From: Carallia brachiata
Taxonomy: Eukaryota > Streptophyta > Magnoliopsida > Malpighiales > Rhizophoraceae
Reading direction: 5' to 3'
DNA: 64,000 nt
NCBI GenBank assembly: GCA_021464245.1
Contig: JADCRB010000019.1
Coordinates: 248,001 to 312,000 of the forward strand
A program made the position numbers and the translations under genes. Within the stretch, counting starts at the first letter, position 1. Each line of letters starts with the position of its first letter. The notes beneath the pieces were generated by a model. It worked only from the letters and a program-made list of their open reading frames with translations. It ran no database searches and was not told the origin of the DNA. Positions 50,801 through 62,600 of the stretch are shown piece by piece.

Positions 50801-50920
50801 GCAGATGTCTGTTTGTACAGATGGTAGATGTTTGAAATTGGTTACATACAGTTATAGGTATTATGTGCAAAATAGACTAAAACTTGCTGTTCAAAAAGAA
50901 AAAAAAGTCATGGTTGCATT
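47830..50920. other. AT-rich intergenic DNA with possible degraded transposons
   Basis: No coding exon is supported. The segment about 49180-49830 begins with GTTTGTTTGGGTTAACTG and ends with a GTCAAACAATAACGC stretch, weakly resembling the terminal ends of hAT-like MITEs. I could not confirm inverted termini or a target duplication. Confidence 0.3.
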
Positions 50921-51890
50921 GCATGTTAATATTATACAAATCCAACACTCTTACCGAGAATCAAATCGAGTGGTCGACTTCTTAACACTCTTACTGGGAA
51001 TCAAATTGACTGGCCGACTTCTGAGCCACGTCTGTACTCTTTCGCGAGGAGACTTACCATACCTTATCCCACCCTCCGAGGGACATAGCTGTTTAGCTGA
51101 GTTTACGCTCCCTTCTACCCAAAAAAATAAAAAAAAGCAAATCCAACAAGAAGGACACAACCAAACGAAAAATATTATTTGTGCGGTTTGTGCTCCTATG
51201 TGGGCTTTATTTGGTTGTTGTTCCGTCATTCTTGTTGGTGGTGGGTGTTGTTTGCTTTTTGGGGTGTTGATCTAGTTTGAATCGTGGTCGTTTGCTTTTG
51301 TTTCTGCTTGGTGTTCGTTCATTTGGCTTTGCTAGGCCCTCCCCTACCTCTCCCGACTGCTGTGATGGTCGATATTGGGTGGGGGAGGTTGCCTTTTTTG
51401 GTTTCCAGTTTGGGCTGTGTATAGGTCAGAGGGGTAGTTCCTCTGGCGGGTCGGCGGCTTCGGCGAACTCTTGGGCCTCGGGGGTGGAGATATGGGGGTT
51501 GAATGCTTCCATGGCTGGGTGTGTGGTTTGTTTCCATGATGCAGCTAGTGTGTGGTGGCGGATCTGACATACGTCTTACTCGTTGCAGTGGCCTTAATCG
51601 CGAGGAACCACCCATTTATGATGGAGCTCACACCGGCGGTTGTTAGTACCAATCTCTCTGATTCTCCATAGAGGTTGTGGAGCTATGTTTGGCAGAGTTG
51701 CCTATGGCCTATGGGCCAAGTTTTGGGCCTAGTATCTATCTTGCTTAGTGTATCTTCCCTTGGGTTGTTTCCCCTTTCTACCTTTGGGTTCATGTTGGGC
51801 TTTTTGGGTTGTTTTTTTGTAATGTTTACCTTTTGGATTATGATTGTGTATCTATAGCTTCTTTAATTAAATATTTATTTTTAGCTGTTA
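50920..51890 (+). mobile_element. LINE 3' remnant
   Basis: A translated fragment IIQIQHSYRESNRVVDFL resembles the REGNRVADFLA tail of the RNase H domain of plant L1-type LINEs. It is followed by a GT-rich 3' region of unusual composition (51180-51840) ending in TTTTTGTAATGTTT and TTAATTAAAT before an A-rich stretch, as LINE 3' ends do. It is 5' truncated. A 40 bp segment (50944-50983) is repeated immediately (50984-51023). Confidence 0.45.
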
Positions 51891-51899
51891 AAAAAATAT

Positions 51900-53990
51900 A
51901 AAATAGAAAATAATAAAAACTTCAAATCAAATGATTTTTAATGCTAATTTGTGTTTTACTATTAAACTTTTATGGTAATAAACTTGATGTTAAGAATAGC
52001 CTTTTTTTTTTTTTTTATCAAAAAGAATAGCAATTTCAAAACATGTTCTGCCCCAAGTCTCATTATATTAAGTCTGATTTTATAAGAAATTAATTTCAGT
52101 GCTACACTAAGCATTGGATTTAGGGGCAAGTCTTAGTTGATGCGGATGAAGCATTAGAAAGCAATGTTTATATTTGTCGAAAAGGCTTGACTATATAAAA
52201 ACGTAATAAAAGACATGCGAGAGCACACAATTCATTTTATGATTCATATGTTGTTTTTCATTTAAGTTTAATATATCATAAATCAAATTATGTCACTTCA
52301 ACGAGCACTCATGATGTTGTTTTTATTACAAGGTCACTCAATTTTTCCTTTCCTAAAATTCCGAGGCACACTTTTTATTTCTTTGACACACCCAAAAAGA
52401 AGGTTTTTTTTTTTTTTTTTACTTTCATATGAGGCCTGTATGTGAGAACCACCTATCTTATTTCTCTCCTCACAAAAACTATTGGGCAATTAAACTCAAT
52501 AATTGATTTTGGCTTTGTCTACTTCAAGTTTGTGATTAATAGATTAAGTCATAAAATACACAAATGCAGTCTACTCTTTCACATGCATTCAACAATTTTT
52601 CTAGAAGAGAATAATTTTGTGACTTCACAAAAATTATTTTAAAATTATAATAAAATAATATACATCGTTGAATATTTAAATTTATAATAAAAAATAAACT
52701 TTCGAATACTTGTTACTATGGTTTCATTGTTACTTATTATTTAAGTAAAATCAAATAAGTCTTTGCTCTTTTCAGAAATTAAAATCCCAAGTCCTCAGTC
52801 CAGTTTCTCAAATCTTTTAAAACTAGAGAGGCAAAAAAAAAAAAAAAAAAAGAATGATTTTTATTGTCATGCGAATATTAGTTTTATTGTTATTTTGGAT
52901 ATCCAAAAACAGTTTTTTTTAGTAAAAAAATAAAAAAACAAGAATAATATCTCAACAATCTTATCAAGAACAAAAAGTATTGCATCCATCATCAGGATAG
53001 ATACTGAAAATTCGAATAATTACGATTTATCCCACGTTGAAACAAGCTTAAATAGCCCTACCACATTCTCCAACCACGCCCGAATCCAAAACTTCACAAT
53101 CGAGACAGTTTACCATTAAACCACGTCGGCGGTGGTGGATACTTTCCTTCCCCGGGCAGCGTAATTGTCCCTTTTCAATTATATTAATTAATTAAGTATT
53201 GAAAATTCTTTCCGGATGATGTTTAAAAATTTAGACATAAAACAAAAATCTATTTTCCATTTTTAGTCTTTTTTTTTTTGTTTTTCACTCACTTTATTCT
53301 TTTTTTTAAAAATAAAAAATCACATTTTTTTCTAAAACTAAAATTCTGATTTTTTTTATTTTTTTGGAAAACAAAATTTTGAATTTTTATTTTTTTAGAA
53401 ATCAAAATTCTAAATTTATCTCTTTTTTTGTTTCTAGAAATAAAAATTCCTTTTAGTTTTTTTTTTGAAACTTGGAAAAAATATACAATTATTTTTTAAT
53501 TTCTTATATTATTATAAAATTTTTCTCCTTTTTACTTTTTTTAAGTTGGAGAAAAATATATAATTATTTTTTTATTTTTGTATTTTTTTTTTGAAACTTT
53601 TTTCTTTCTTTTATGCTTTCTTTTTAATTTTGAAAAAATATAAATTTTTTTATTTTGATATATTTTTTTAAAAAATTTTTCTTTCTTTTATCTTTTTAAA
53701 AAATTTTTTTTTAACAATTTTCTTCATCATATTTTTTGAAAATTAAAAACTATACGTTAGCATTTATTTGCTGGCACGATCGATGACATGATAAACTTGA
53801 TTTGAAGTGACATGCTACATGAAGTCACCGGAGAAGGTAGATGCGTGGTAAGTTTGGTCTAAAGTGACATGGTATGTGACGTCAAAAAAAAATTAACGAT
53901 AAAAAATAATTTTTAACTATAAAATTAATGTAAAAAATAAATTTTAATTAAAAAAAAGTAAATAAAAAGTAAAATTTTTGTTTTATGCCA
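51900..53990. other. AT-rich, low-complexity intergenic DNA
   Basis: Contains a T-dominated block (53260-53720) in which AAAATTCTGATTTTTT-like words recur irregularly. A tRNA-like head lies at about 53030-53135 on the minus strand (TGGTTTAATGGTAAACTG, then TTTTGGATTCGGGCG), probably a SINE. No gene was found. Confidence 0.45.
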
Positions 53991-54138
53991 TAAATTTGCA
54001 GACAAAAGTGAGCAGGCTTTGACCCATTTGCCTAAAACAAAAACCCTTGTAAAACCCGAAAACTCAAAAACCTTAAAAACAAAGTACAGCTTAAAAGAAA
54101 ACGAAGGCGGCAAAGGTCGACGGCACTTGGCGGAGACC

Positions 54139-57100
54139 ATGGGCAAAGGTCAAGACAGCTTCTCCTTGAAAGTTTCTTTAATTTCTTTGTTTCTTTGTTT
54201 TGTTTTCCGTAAATTTTTTCTTCAAACAGTTGAAGATTTATTGCTCTTTTTCTAGCTCTCTCTCTTTTTTTTTTGGGTCAAATTTGTGTGCTATGGCTGT
54301 GAAATATCAAGTAAACTTGCTTCCGTTATTGAAAGCTTGCTAATTTTTTTTGGGTTTGTCTCGATTTTTTGAAATTCATAGTGTTGGGTTTGGAACAAAA
54401 TTCCGAACTGTCTTTTGTCTTCTCCGGTCAGCATCTCCAAATCGTTGGGGACGGCTGAAAATTCCACTTTACCGTTGAAATTTCGGTTCAATACATCTAC
54501 GGCTGATGGGGTGGCTTTTCTCAGCTGGTTTTCAAGAGCAGGCCATTTAGAGAGCCAAAGTGGTCTAGGAGAGCAATTGGGGTTTTTGAGTTTGGAACAC
54601 TTTTTTTAAAGGATAATGGTGCTGGAAGTTATAGTTTCAAGTTGTGGAAATAGATTCTTTGTGAATAATAAGGTCAAGTCTGTGTACCTTTCCCACCAGT
54701 AGTGAGGGCCTCGTGCATTGACAATGTCCCTAGTTTTTGTTGTTTTTGCGTCAAGCAGAGGAAGTGAAGGGATCTTTCAGAGCATGGCATGAGGGATTTG
54801 GATTAGAGGAAGGAGAAGAGGGGGTGAGATGTGAGTGGCGGTATGCTTCTCAATGGCATTTCTGTTAATTTCGCGGTTGTGAAAGTCATTGTTTTCAGTT
54901 GTTTCTGTTAAAGGAGTGTTTAATTTCCAGAGTGGTAGGGAGTGTTTCTACTTCACAAAGTTACAATCAGTTGTTTTTGGAGCGACCGAAATTTCTAGCT
55001 TCTTTAAAAAGTTCAATAAAGTTGGACAAAAGGTTAAGAGATTTCAGAATGCCGATAGAGGTTGTTTCGTATCATATGTTGTAGATTTTGAAGTCCTAAT
55101 ATAGAGTTTTATTTTGAAAAGAGAGAAAGACTTGCAGAGTTATTGTTTGCTTATTTCTCTTTTGTCTTTCCTCTTCTTTTCTTGTACTTCTTTTTTATGA
55201 TTAGGAAAAACGTTGTTGCAGATTTGGAATCAAAAGCAAAAGTTGCCTCAAACAAAAATCGGAAAGCAAAGAAAAAACGATCTGCATCTGATGTGGATAA
55301 TGCAACTCATGAGGGTAAGTCTTTTTTCCCTAGTCTTCTGCAATTTGATTTTAACTCTAGGATAGAAATAAGTCCTCATTTAACATGTTAAGTGCTTTTA
55401 GAATGAATGTATTATACGTTAGTGGCCAACTTATATCTACCTCCTGTCCTTGCTTATGATTATGATCGTAGGCAACTCTAGGATTTCACAATAAATTCAG
55501 TTTTGTTTGGAAGTTTTAGCGACAGCTTCTATTTCTCATTTTCTTATCACCACGTGAAGCAATTTGTGCTCCATCATACCTCATAATTTGTTCGGCTTAT
55601 GCTTTAGTGTAAAGCAAATGTTTCTATCAAGTTTATTGTGTGGCAGATCACAAGTGTATCAACGGTCTGCACTCCATGTTCATTGCTTATGCATGCTGTG
55701 TATTTTATGTTTGTACATTAACTCAGTCATGTTTCATGAAGATCATGAAGCTATGGACGGAAAACTTGTTGAAGATAATGCGAATGAGCCAACCATGGGT
55801 GAGAAACTGGCAAGTTTAAATTTGCTAGAGGACCAGAAAACAGAGAACCATGATAAACAAGAATCACCTTCTCGTGCAAACCCTCCAAGCGCAGACTCGG
55901 TCAACATTCTTCTTAAGCAGGCTCTCCATGCTGACGATCGTGCTCTTTTGTTTGACTGCTTATATACACAAGACGAGAAGGTTGTTTCTCTTTCTTTTAT
56001 TAAAATGATTCAAGCAAAATTATGGAGACTACCAGGGAAGAGGTTTTGTGCCACTGTAAAAATAAATTGCTGCTGTGTTTCTCATGTACATTCTTTTTCA
56101 GATAACTGACTATGTACAAGAAAAATAAAATCTAAATGGAGATTAACACAAAAACATCCTGTTGACAGGTTATTGATAATTCCATCTCGCAGCTCAGGCC
56201 GTCAGATGTTATTAAGCTTTTGCATTTTCTTATATCAATAATTCAGTCAAGGTAAAGTACTTTTCTTTGGTGAATCTACATTCTGCCAGTACTTTTTTAG
56301 AACAAGCATAGTGATGAAAGCTTTTTAAATTTTGCTAATGATAAAAATGATTAAAGTCGCAACTTCTTCCAAATTTCACTTTAATTATGTAATTGTTTTC
56401 AATTCAATACTTGGCATGGAGCTGAAAGTTGTTTGGCTTGATGCAGATCTCAATAAGGTGAAATGTTTTATTTTGGTTGCAGGGGTGCAATTGTAGCATG
56501 TGCTCTTCCATGGCTGAAAAGTTTGGTTCTTCAACATGCAAGTGGAATAATGTCCCAGGAAACATCTTTAGTTGCTTTGAACTCTTTATATCAGGTGAAA
56601 GAAAACCCTCCATAACATTGTGCCACGAATTTCATCTTGAAGATGCAGATTTCTTGTGTACTCCTGGTTTATGTACTCTGACATGCTAATCTCTCACAGG
56701 CTTCTTAAATGTTTATATTTTTTGCATGATAGATTATAATGGTTTCGATCAAACTAATATTTTTTCTTTTTCTTTTTTCCACTTTGCGAAATATCATATC
56801 ATGGGATGGTAGATCATTGAGTCCAGAGTATCAACTTTCCAGTCTGCTATTCAACTATCTAGTTGCCTGGATTCTCGTTTTGCGGGGGTGAGTTTTGGAC
56901 TTTTTTCTGCTGCGTGTAGTGGTTTTACACAATTAATAATTGCTGAAAAGCAGAAACCATTTTCCTTTAGCAGGTTGTTGATGATTCACCCGAAGAAAAT
57001 GAAACAATAGTGCCTGTAATTTTTGAGGACAAGGATGACAGTGAAGAACAGGAATCTGAAGGCTCTATGGAAACTGATAACGAAAGCAATGAAGAAGAAG

Positions 57101-57159
57101 CATTTAATGAAGGAATTGACGGTAGTGATTTTGAGGGAAGTGGTGGTATGAGCGAGTAA
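54139..57159 (+). CDS. Utp12-domain protein, probable small-subunit processome factor
   Basis: Well-supported exons: 55222-55314, 55727-55980, 56169-56251, 56483-56594, 56813-56887, 56974-57159. Translation gives a basic N-terminal part (NRKAKKKRSASD), then an all-helical Dip2/Utp12-type domain (VNILLKQALHADDRALLFDC through LRPSDVIKLLHFLISIIQSR, ALPWLKSLVLQHASGIMS and SRVSTFQSAIQLSSCLDSRF), then a Glu/Asp/Ser-rich acidic tail ending GSGGMSE. This domain occurs at the C-terminus of WDR43/UTP5-type proteins, but no WD40 part is encoded here. Exon 1 is uncertain: ATG 54139 in a strong context (GAGACCATGGGC) with a donor at 54149 gives MGK joined in frame to the 55222 exon, for about 270 residues. 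The exon 3 acceptor could also be 55742 instead of 55727; both keep the frame. Confidence 0.8.
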
Positions 57160-57840
57160 ATGCGATCCATGAAAGACTACTGTGAGCTGGTGCCGCAGGC
57201 AAAACATACCAGAGGTTTGTATGTCATCCTTCTTGTAGTAGGCCATGCATTTTAGCCGAAGGCAGAGAGTTTCAGTCTGAGGTTCAATGAAAAGCCCAGT
57301 TACAAGATCATCTATGTACAATGTACTAATCTCAAGCTCAAAGACTGAAAATTTTGATGCTGAACCTGAAACTGGGGACACAAAAAGGATTTATCGACAT
57401 CTTCGTTCCTCCTCTAAAAGAGGGCATCCCCAATATGCAAGCATCGTACCCCATCTCAGTTTTGTAGAGCAATATAGGCTCTGGCTTGCTGATTTTAGGT
57501 TTTCAACTTTTGATTCTTTGTTAAATACCCACTATGTGTGTTATTAAATTATGAGTCTGTTGTTAGGTATTTTTGTGTTTCCCTATTACCTGGCCTTCTC
57601 GTCAGGTCTTTCAAAAGTTAATTAGAGGCGACGAGAAGATTGATCGAGTTTCAATATTAGGTTACGTGTCATTAACGGTATTGGAGGTAGTCCTTTTTTT
57701 TAAGCGATTCTATTATTATTAGTGAACAATATTTATTAATGAATTGAAAATTTTCTTTTATATTCATAGAAAGAGGGGCAGTCTTAGCAAATTATTAAGT
57801 TTGAAAAATTTAGAATCAAGATAGATCATTGTCCATTACT

Positions 57841-57843
<3 letters not shown>

Positions 57844-57882
<39 letters not shown>
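57844..57882 (+). repeat. CT microsatellite
   Basis: A (CT)n run of about 40 bases in the spacer after the Utp12-domain gene. Confidence 0.9.
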
Positions 57883-57887
<5 letters not shown>

Positions 57888-57899
57888 GTTTGGATATAG

Positions 57900-58600
57900 T
57901 AAGATTTAAGACCTGCAAATTCTAGTATTGCAGGTCGGTTTGAGCTTCATCGTGGACCACTTCTTTGAATTCACTAGCTTTTGTCAATTGACGTCAAAAC
58001 AAAATGGAGCATTTTGAGCTCCATTTGCAGGAGCAAGCAGGGGGTGCCCGATAGATTTCCCATTAACCATGTGTAATAATCTCAGTTCCTTTCTTTCTTT
58101 GCGCAAATGAATATTTTATTTTAATTTTTAGTTTGTAATGGAGATGGTATAGAAAGTGGGGCTGACGAAGTGCTGAAGGAAATAAGTTCAAACTCCAGTT
58201 TAGTGGAATATACATCTTCTATTATTTCAGTTGAGTTGAATCATCAAATAATCTCAAAGTACACACATTCTCTCACTCCATTCCAGCTAGGTTGAATCTC
58301 AAAGGAACAATCATCTTATCTAAAACTTTAAAGATTATGCAGCAAGAAGACTTTACTTGAACAGTATAAAATCAAGCCAACTTAACAGGGAATTATAACA
58401 ATTCAGATTAAAGTTCAGTTTACAATCGCATTCTTCCTATTGACACTAAAATATCTTTATTCTTTTGACTCCCTATGAAGGATAATTGTAATAGTACCAT
58501 AACATTATCATTAAGGTCAAATCACTGAAAAACATGCCCAACTGAAACAAACATACAACATTAACAAACAAAGCCACCCCTTAACAAATATCCCACCGTT
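57900..58600. other. Spacer between the Utp12-domain and LEA genes
   Basis: Holds the 3' ends of two convergent genes. AAATAAGTTCAAACTCC near 58187 resembles a B box with no convincing A box; otherwise nothing is seen. Confidence 0.3.
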
Positions 58601-58610
58601 GAAATCAGAA

Positions 58611-59463
58611 CTAATGCTTTGGTTCTTCTGTAGAAGTAGTGGTAGTGGTGGTTTGCCCATGACCAGGGCCATCAACATCCTTGTTTTCATCACGTTGAGT
58701 GTGGCCCATCCCAAGAGTGTGCTTCACAGTCTCAGTAGCACTCTCTGCCATGTGCTTCACTTTCTCCCCAGTTTGCTGGAGAACACCCTCAGTCTTATCC
58801 TGGCTCTCTTGGGCCTTCTGCTTAGCAGACTCGGTGGTCTGGGCAGCCCTCTCTTCGGCTTGTTGGGTTGTCTCATGGGTCTTGTCTTTAGCTTCTCTGG
58901 CCTTTTCCTCCACGGTTTCAGTCATTCCAGTCCTCTCCTATCAGGAAAATTAATGAATCAAAATTCACCACAGAACAAAGAGAGAGTGGGTGGGTGTTAA
59001 CCCAATTGGTAGGAATGTGCCCCCATGAAACCCCGCTTGGGCCACACCCCAGTCCAACTAAATAACAAAATACAAATAAAATAAAGAAACAGAACAGAGG
59101 TTGTTGTGGGTGTCTAGTTTGAGTGATGAGGAGTGTGCCCCCGTCATTTCAGGTGAGAGTTCGAACTCACGCTTGGGCACACCCTTAATGTCCCAAGGTC
59201 AATTAAGCTAAATAGACCGGAAAAAAAAAAAATTAATGGAAGTTTCAGACTTTGTGCCTTGAAAAATCTTGCAAAATTAAAAGTCTCTCTTTTCCACAAA
59301 TAATTAAACAAAAAAAAAAAGATGTACACAACAGAACTTCTAATATAAGTTGACTGATCATATCAAATTAAAACCACAATAATAATTGTAACATGTCGTA
59401 AACCTCAGCCCGGCCTTGGGATTCACCAGCCTTGTAATGCTCCTGCTCCTCATGAGATGCCAT
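58611..59463 (-). CDS. Late embryogenesis abundant group-4-like protein (2 exons)
   Basis: LEA group 4 proteins are hydrophilic, disordered in solution and protect membranes or proteins during drying. Exon 1 is 59463-59404 and exon 2 is 58937-58611, giving 128 residues with no Cys. Exon 1 encodes MASHEEQEHYKAGESQGRAE. Exon 2 continues ERTGMTETVEEKAREAKDKT and carries repeated 11-residue-like blocks (TTQQAEERAAQ, TTESAKQKAQE, SQDKTEGVLQQ) typical of LEA_4 amphipathic helices. It ends in a Gly/His/Thr-rich tail with a poly-Thr run. The intron donor is GTTTAC and the acceptor GATAG. Two SINE-like insertions occupy the intron, and two CACGTG boxes lie upstream, fitting ABA or seed/drought control. 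Confidence 0.88.
58985..59095 (+). mobile_element. Partial second copy of the same SINE family in the LEA intron
   Basis: Shares GGAATGTGCCCCCATGAAA and CGCTTGGGCCACACCCCAGT with the copy at 59100-59235 but lacks the B-box segment, so it carries an internal deletion. It lies in the same orientation, directly before the fuller copy. Confidence 0.5.
59100..59235 (+). mobile_element. tRNA-derived SINE in the LEA intron, copy 1
   Basis: Has CTAGTTTGAGTGATGAGG (A-box-like), then GTGTGCCCCC, GGTGAGAGTTCGAACTCACG (B box in a small palindrome) and GCTTGGGCACACCC, ending in an A run at 59220-59232. It is antisense to the LEA gene. Confidence 0.6.
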
Positions 59464-59598
59464 TTTTTCTTCTGTTTTTGTTTCCTAAAGTTGGCTGACA
59501 GAAAATTTTCTCTGGGCGAAATGGATTATGCTCCCTTGAAATTCTTGCATTTTGCAATGCCGATACTTGTAGGCTCATGGTGGTGTCCACATAATTGA

Positions 59599-59635
59599 CA
59601 CGTGTCCTGCTTTCTTGACACTTGTACGGCACGTG
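59599..59635 (-). promoter_or_regulatory. Pair of CACGTG G-box/ABRE motifs upstream of the LEA gene
   Basis: CACGTG occurs at 59599-59604 (context GACACGTGTCC, which contains the ABRE core ACGTGTC) and at 59630-59635 (context GGCACGTGTT), 136 and 167 bases upstream of the LEA start. Closely paired ABREs are the usual requirement for ABA response in plants. Regulation is inferred. Confidence 0.65.
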
Positions 59636-59639
59636 TTAT

Positions 59640-62600
59640 GAAATAGGGAGTGATGTTATTAGGCCCTTTGTGTCGGTTTGTTGGTCGAAGGTGTCGAGAC
59701 CACATACCAGATCTTGCAGAGATAGATAGCCTTTGTGGTATTGCCACATTTGATCCACCCCATACATGTCAGTCGGGGAGAGTTCAGTTCACCTAAAGGA
59801 TAAATATAAAATATCATTGAACTCTACCTACTTACATAGCTATACCATATAATTATATTTTAAATAATATTAAAATAATTATATAATTTATCTGACAATA
59901 TTTAATAATTATTTTTTAAAAAATTCAATCATTTAATAATCATATTACTTTGATCTCATTCTAACAAATTTTACCCATTATTTTCCAGTTATAAATTTAC
60001 TAATTAATTTTATCACTTATTTTGTATTTAATTTGATAGGAGGATTTATTTGACAACATTTGTGTATTAATATTCTATAAGCGGTTAGCTGGCCAAGTCT
60101 CTTAATACATACAAACTTTGGCTTAATAATTTTGTGTGACTAATGGCTCTTCCCTACCCTCACGAGCACAGCTGCCAACATTCCTTAACATCCACCACTA
60201 GTCTATGAACAAGGACTGACGGCTTATAGATTTAACATTTGGTAAATTTTTTGATTAAGTTTATATATAGGAGAATAATGTTATGGACGCAAAAAAAAAA
60301 AGATAAAAACGCTTTTGCCTCTTGATTGTCCGATCTTTTTTCAAATACCGTTCATTTTTTTATTGATTGTAAAAACTCGAAAGAGGTAAGAGTTTAAAGT
60401 TTAAACTTTACAAACCTCCATGAACCAATTACCACACCAAGCACAATGTCCTTTTGAGGTGCAGTAAAATTAGGTCAAATTGACTGGTATCAGCTGCACA
60501 CATACACATTATACTACTGTCGCTAATTTTAATATAAAATATATTTTCAATACTTTTTAAAGAGTTAAATACATTTAATTTTCTCTACTAAGTAAGTAAT
60601 TAATTTTGAATAATATTTATTCGTTGTATAGAATTAATAAGTATACCGTAAATTCACATCTTCATGCATCACAATTGATGTCATCTGATGAGTGATAGAC
60701 AAGATTGCACTTCATAAAGTACAAAGTTTGCTCGCCTTTCATTAATTTGGGGGTTTGTAGGACCTAAAGACGTCAAAATCCTCGGCTACTAACCTTGGGA
60801 TGGGAAACATAGTGTTCCAGTTACCGCTGGCTGTAAATTTCAACATAATGCACTCCCTATAATTTAGATTATTAGCAATTGTCTTTCCACTCTTTCAACA
60901 AATGGTAATATATTTAAATACAAACAAGAAATTACTAGGCAAAATAATTTCATTGCTTGGTTTTAGTTTCTTGGTTCGTTTTAACATTCTATATGTTGTG
61001 TTGACTCTTAATTTTCTTAATGAGACTTGTCTCGACTTATCCAAAGAAAAAAAAAAGAACAGAGAAAGAGTGAAAGAGCTTTCCAACCGGCCAAGGCTAG
61101 GTAATGACCTTTTGATGGCTTATACGTTGCATGTCGTGGGATGATCACAATTATGGTTAAAGTATTGAACACACACACACAAATTTATAAGACTGAATAA
61201 ACTAAGTTGTCATAATTAATCTATTTTAAGTTTACTCAAATCTTCTATCAGGACACGTCCATTTTTTAATCCAACAAATTTATATGATAAATTCACAATT
61301 CTATATAATAGGGGTGTTACATAAGAATTTTTCATCTCATGTGAAGGGGTTATGTTCTTTCATTCACTAAAGAATAGGTGATAATGAACACCCTCAAGTT
61401 AGTGAACATAAAATTGTATGAATTAAATACATAATTTTAAAATCCTTTAAATACATTTCATATTTTAAGTGAGAACTGCGACGAGAAAAACTATACTAAC
61501 AACCCACAATTTGAGTAAAAGAGATTTTTTGTCGTAAAAAAAAAAAATGTCCCAATGTTTAAAAACTGTACCTGAAGTGGAAAGATTTGCTTCTCATTTT
61601 GCCTTTATAGTAATTCCTTTACTTATCAATATCAAACCAAGTAATTGGTGTACCTCCAATCAGAAAAGTCGTGATAGTAATGTTATCCTTTTCAAGAGAT
61701 AACATACAAAGAGAAGCAATTATACCTCACTGCACGCTCTTAGGTGAACACAGGGGTCCCCCCCGAACGTAATGCCATGCATGCAACTTGTTGTTAAATA
61801 GAGAAAAATACTTTGACCATCACAACAAAAATACAAACATATATAAAGCTAGTCGAAAAAGAGGACAAGAATCTTGCTTAAAGCCTAGTATTGACCATAG
61901 TGTTTGTGGGAAAACTGCTTTTTAAAGATGCTTATTTTATAGGTCAATGAAGGGAATCCTATGTTTTGGTCTCTCCCCTTTTTTAATTTTTTTTTAAAAA
62001 ATATTCCTTATGCTTCTCTTTGGTAAGTGTTTAGTTAATGAGAAATCTCATCACAATATTTGGCATACATATGTGGACAAGAGATAATAGAAAGAAAGAA
62101 AAGAGCAGGGCACTACACGTACACTTTCACGTTTGGAATAATTTTGGTTATGGTTACTTTTATATATTTTCTAGCTAGCCATATATATTTAATCCTCGAT
62201 TGGATACCCTCACATCGTTATTTCAAATTTCCAATTATGTCTTAGAAGTCTTTATTTTTTTTTCATTGTCAAGTAATATAGATTGTAATTAGGTTATTCT
62301 ACTCATCCACTTGGGACTTTTTTTTTTTTTTTTCTCTTGTGATACTTAAAAGTCAAATTTATTAAAGAAAATAAGTGTCTATAATAAATGCACAAAGAGC
62401 GGGAAGAAAAGATTAACGAGCAAAAGCTCCTCTAGTATGCCATCACATAATACGTCTATGGAGGTACAAAAAATTGCATTTATATCGATATGCATTTGAG
62501 AACGAAGGCACGTTAAATAGATATTATACTATCAATAAGTTATGGCAAGTAAATTAAAAATTTTCAACCTCTTGCGAGCACTCTTGAGTCATTTGTCATT

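Noticed and set aside
51277..51857. Several open frames in GT-rich DNA
   Set aside because: Composition and context fit a LINE 3' region; no domain, start context or splice support.
53260..53720. Irregularly repeated AAAATTCTGATTTTTT-like words
   Set aside because: Looks like degenerate low-complexity T-rich DNA; spacing is irregular and not CRISPR- or satellite-like.
58599..59000. Plus-strand 133-codon hydrophobic frame
   Set aside because: Antisense of the LEA coding exon; the minus frame has the LEA repeats and splice sites.
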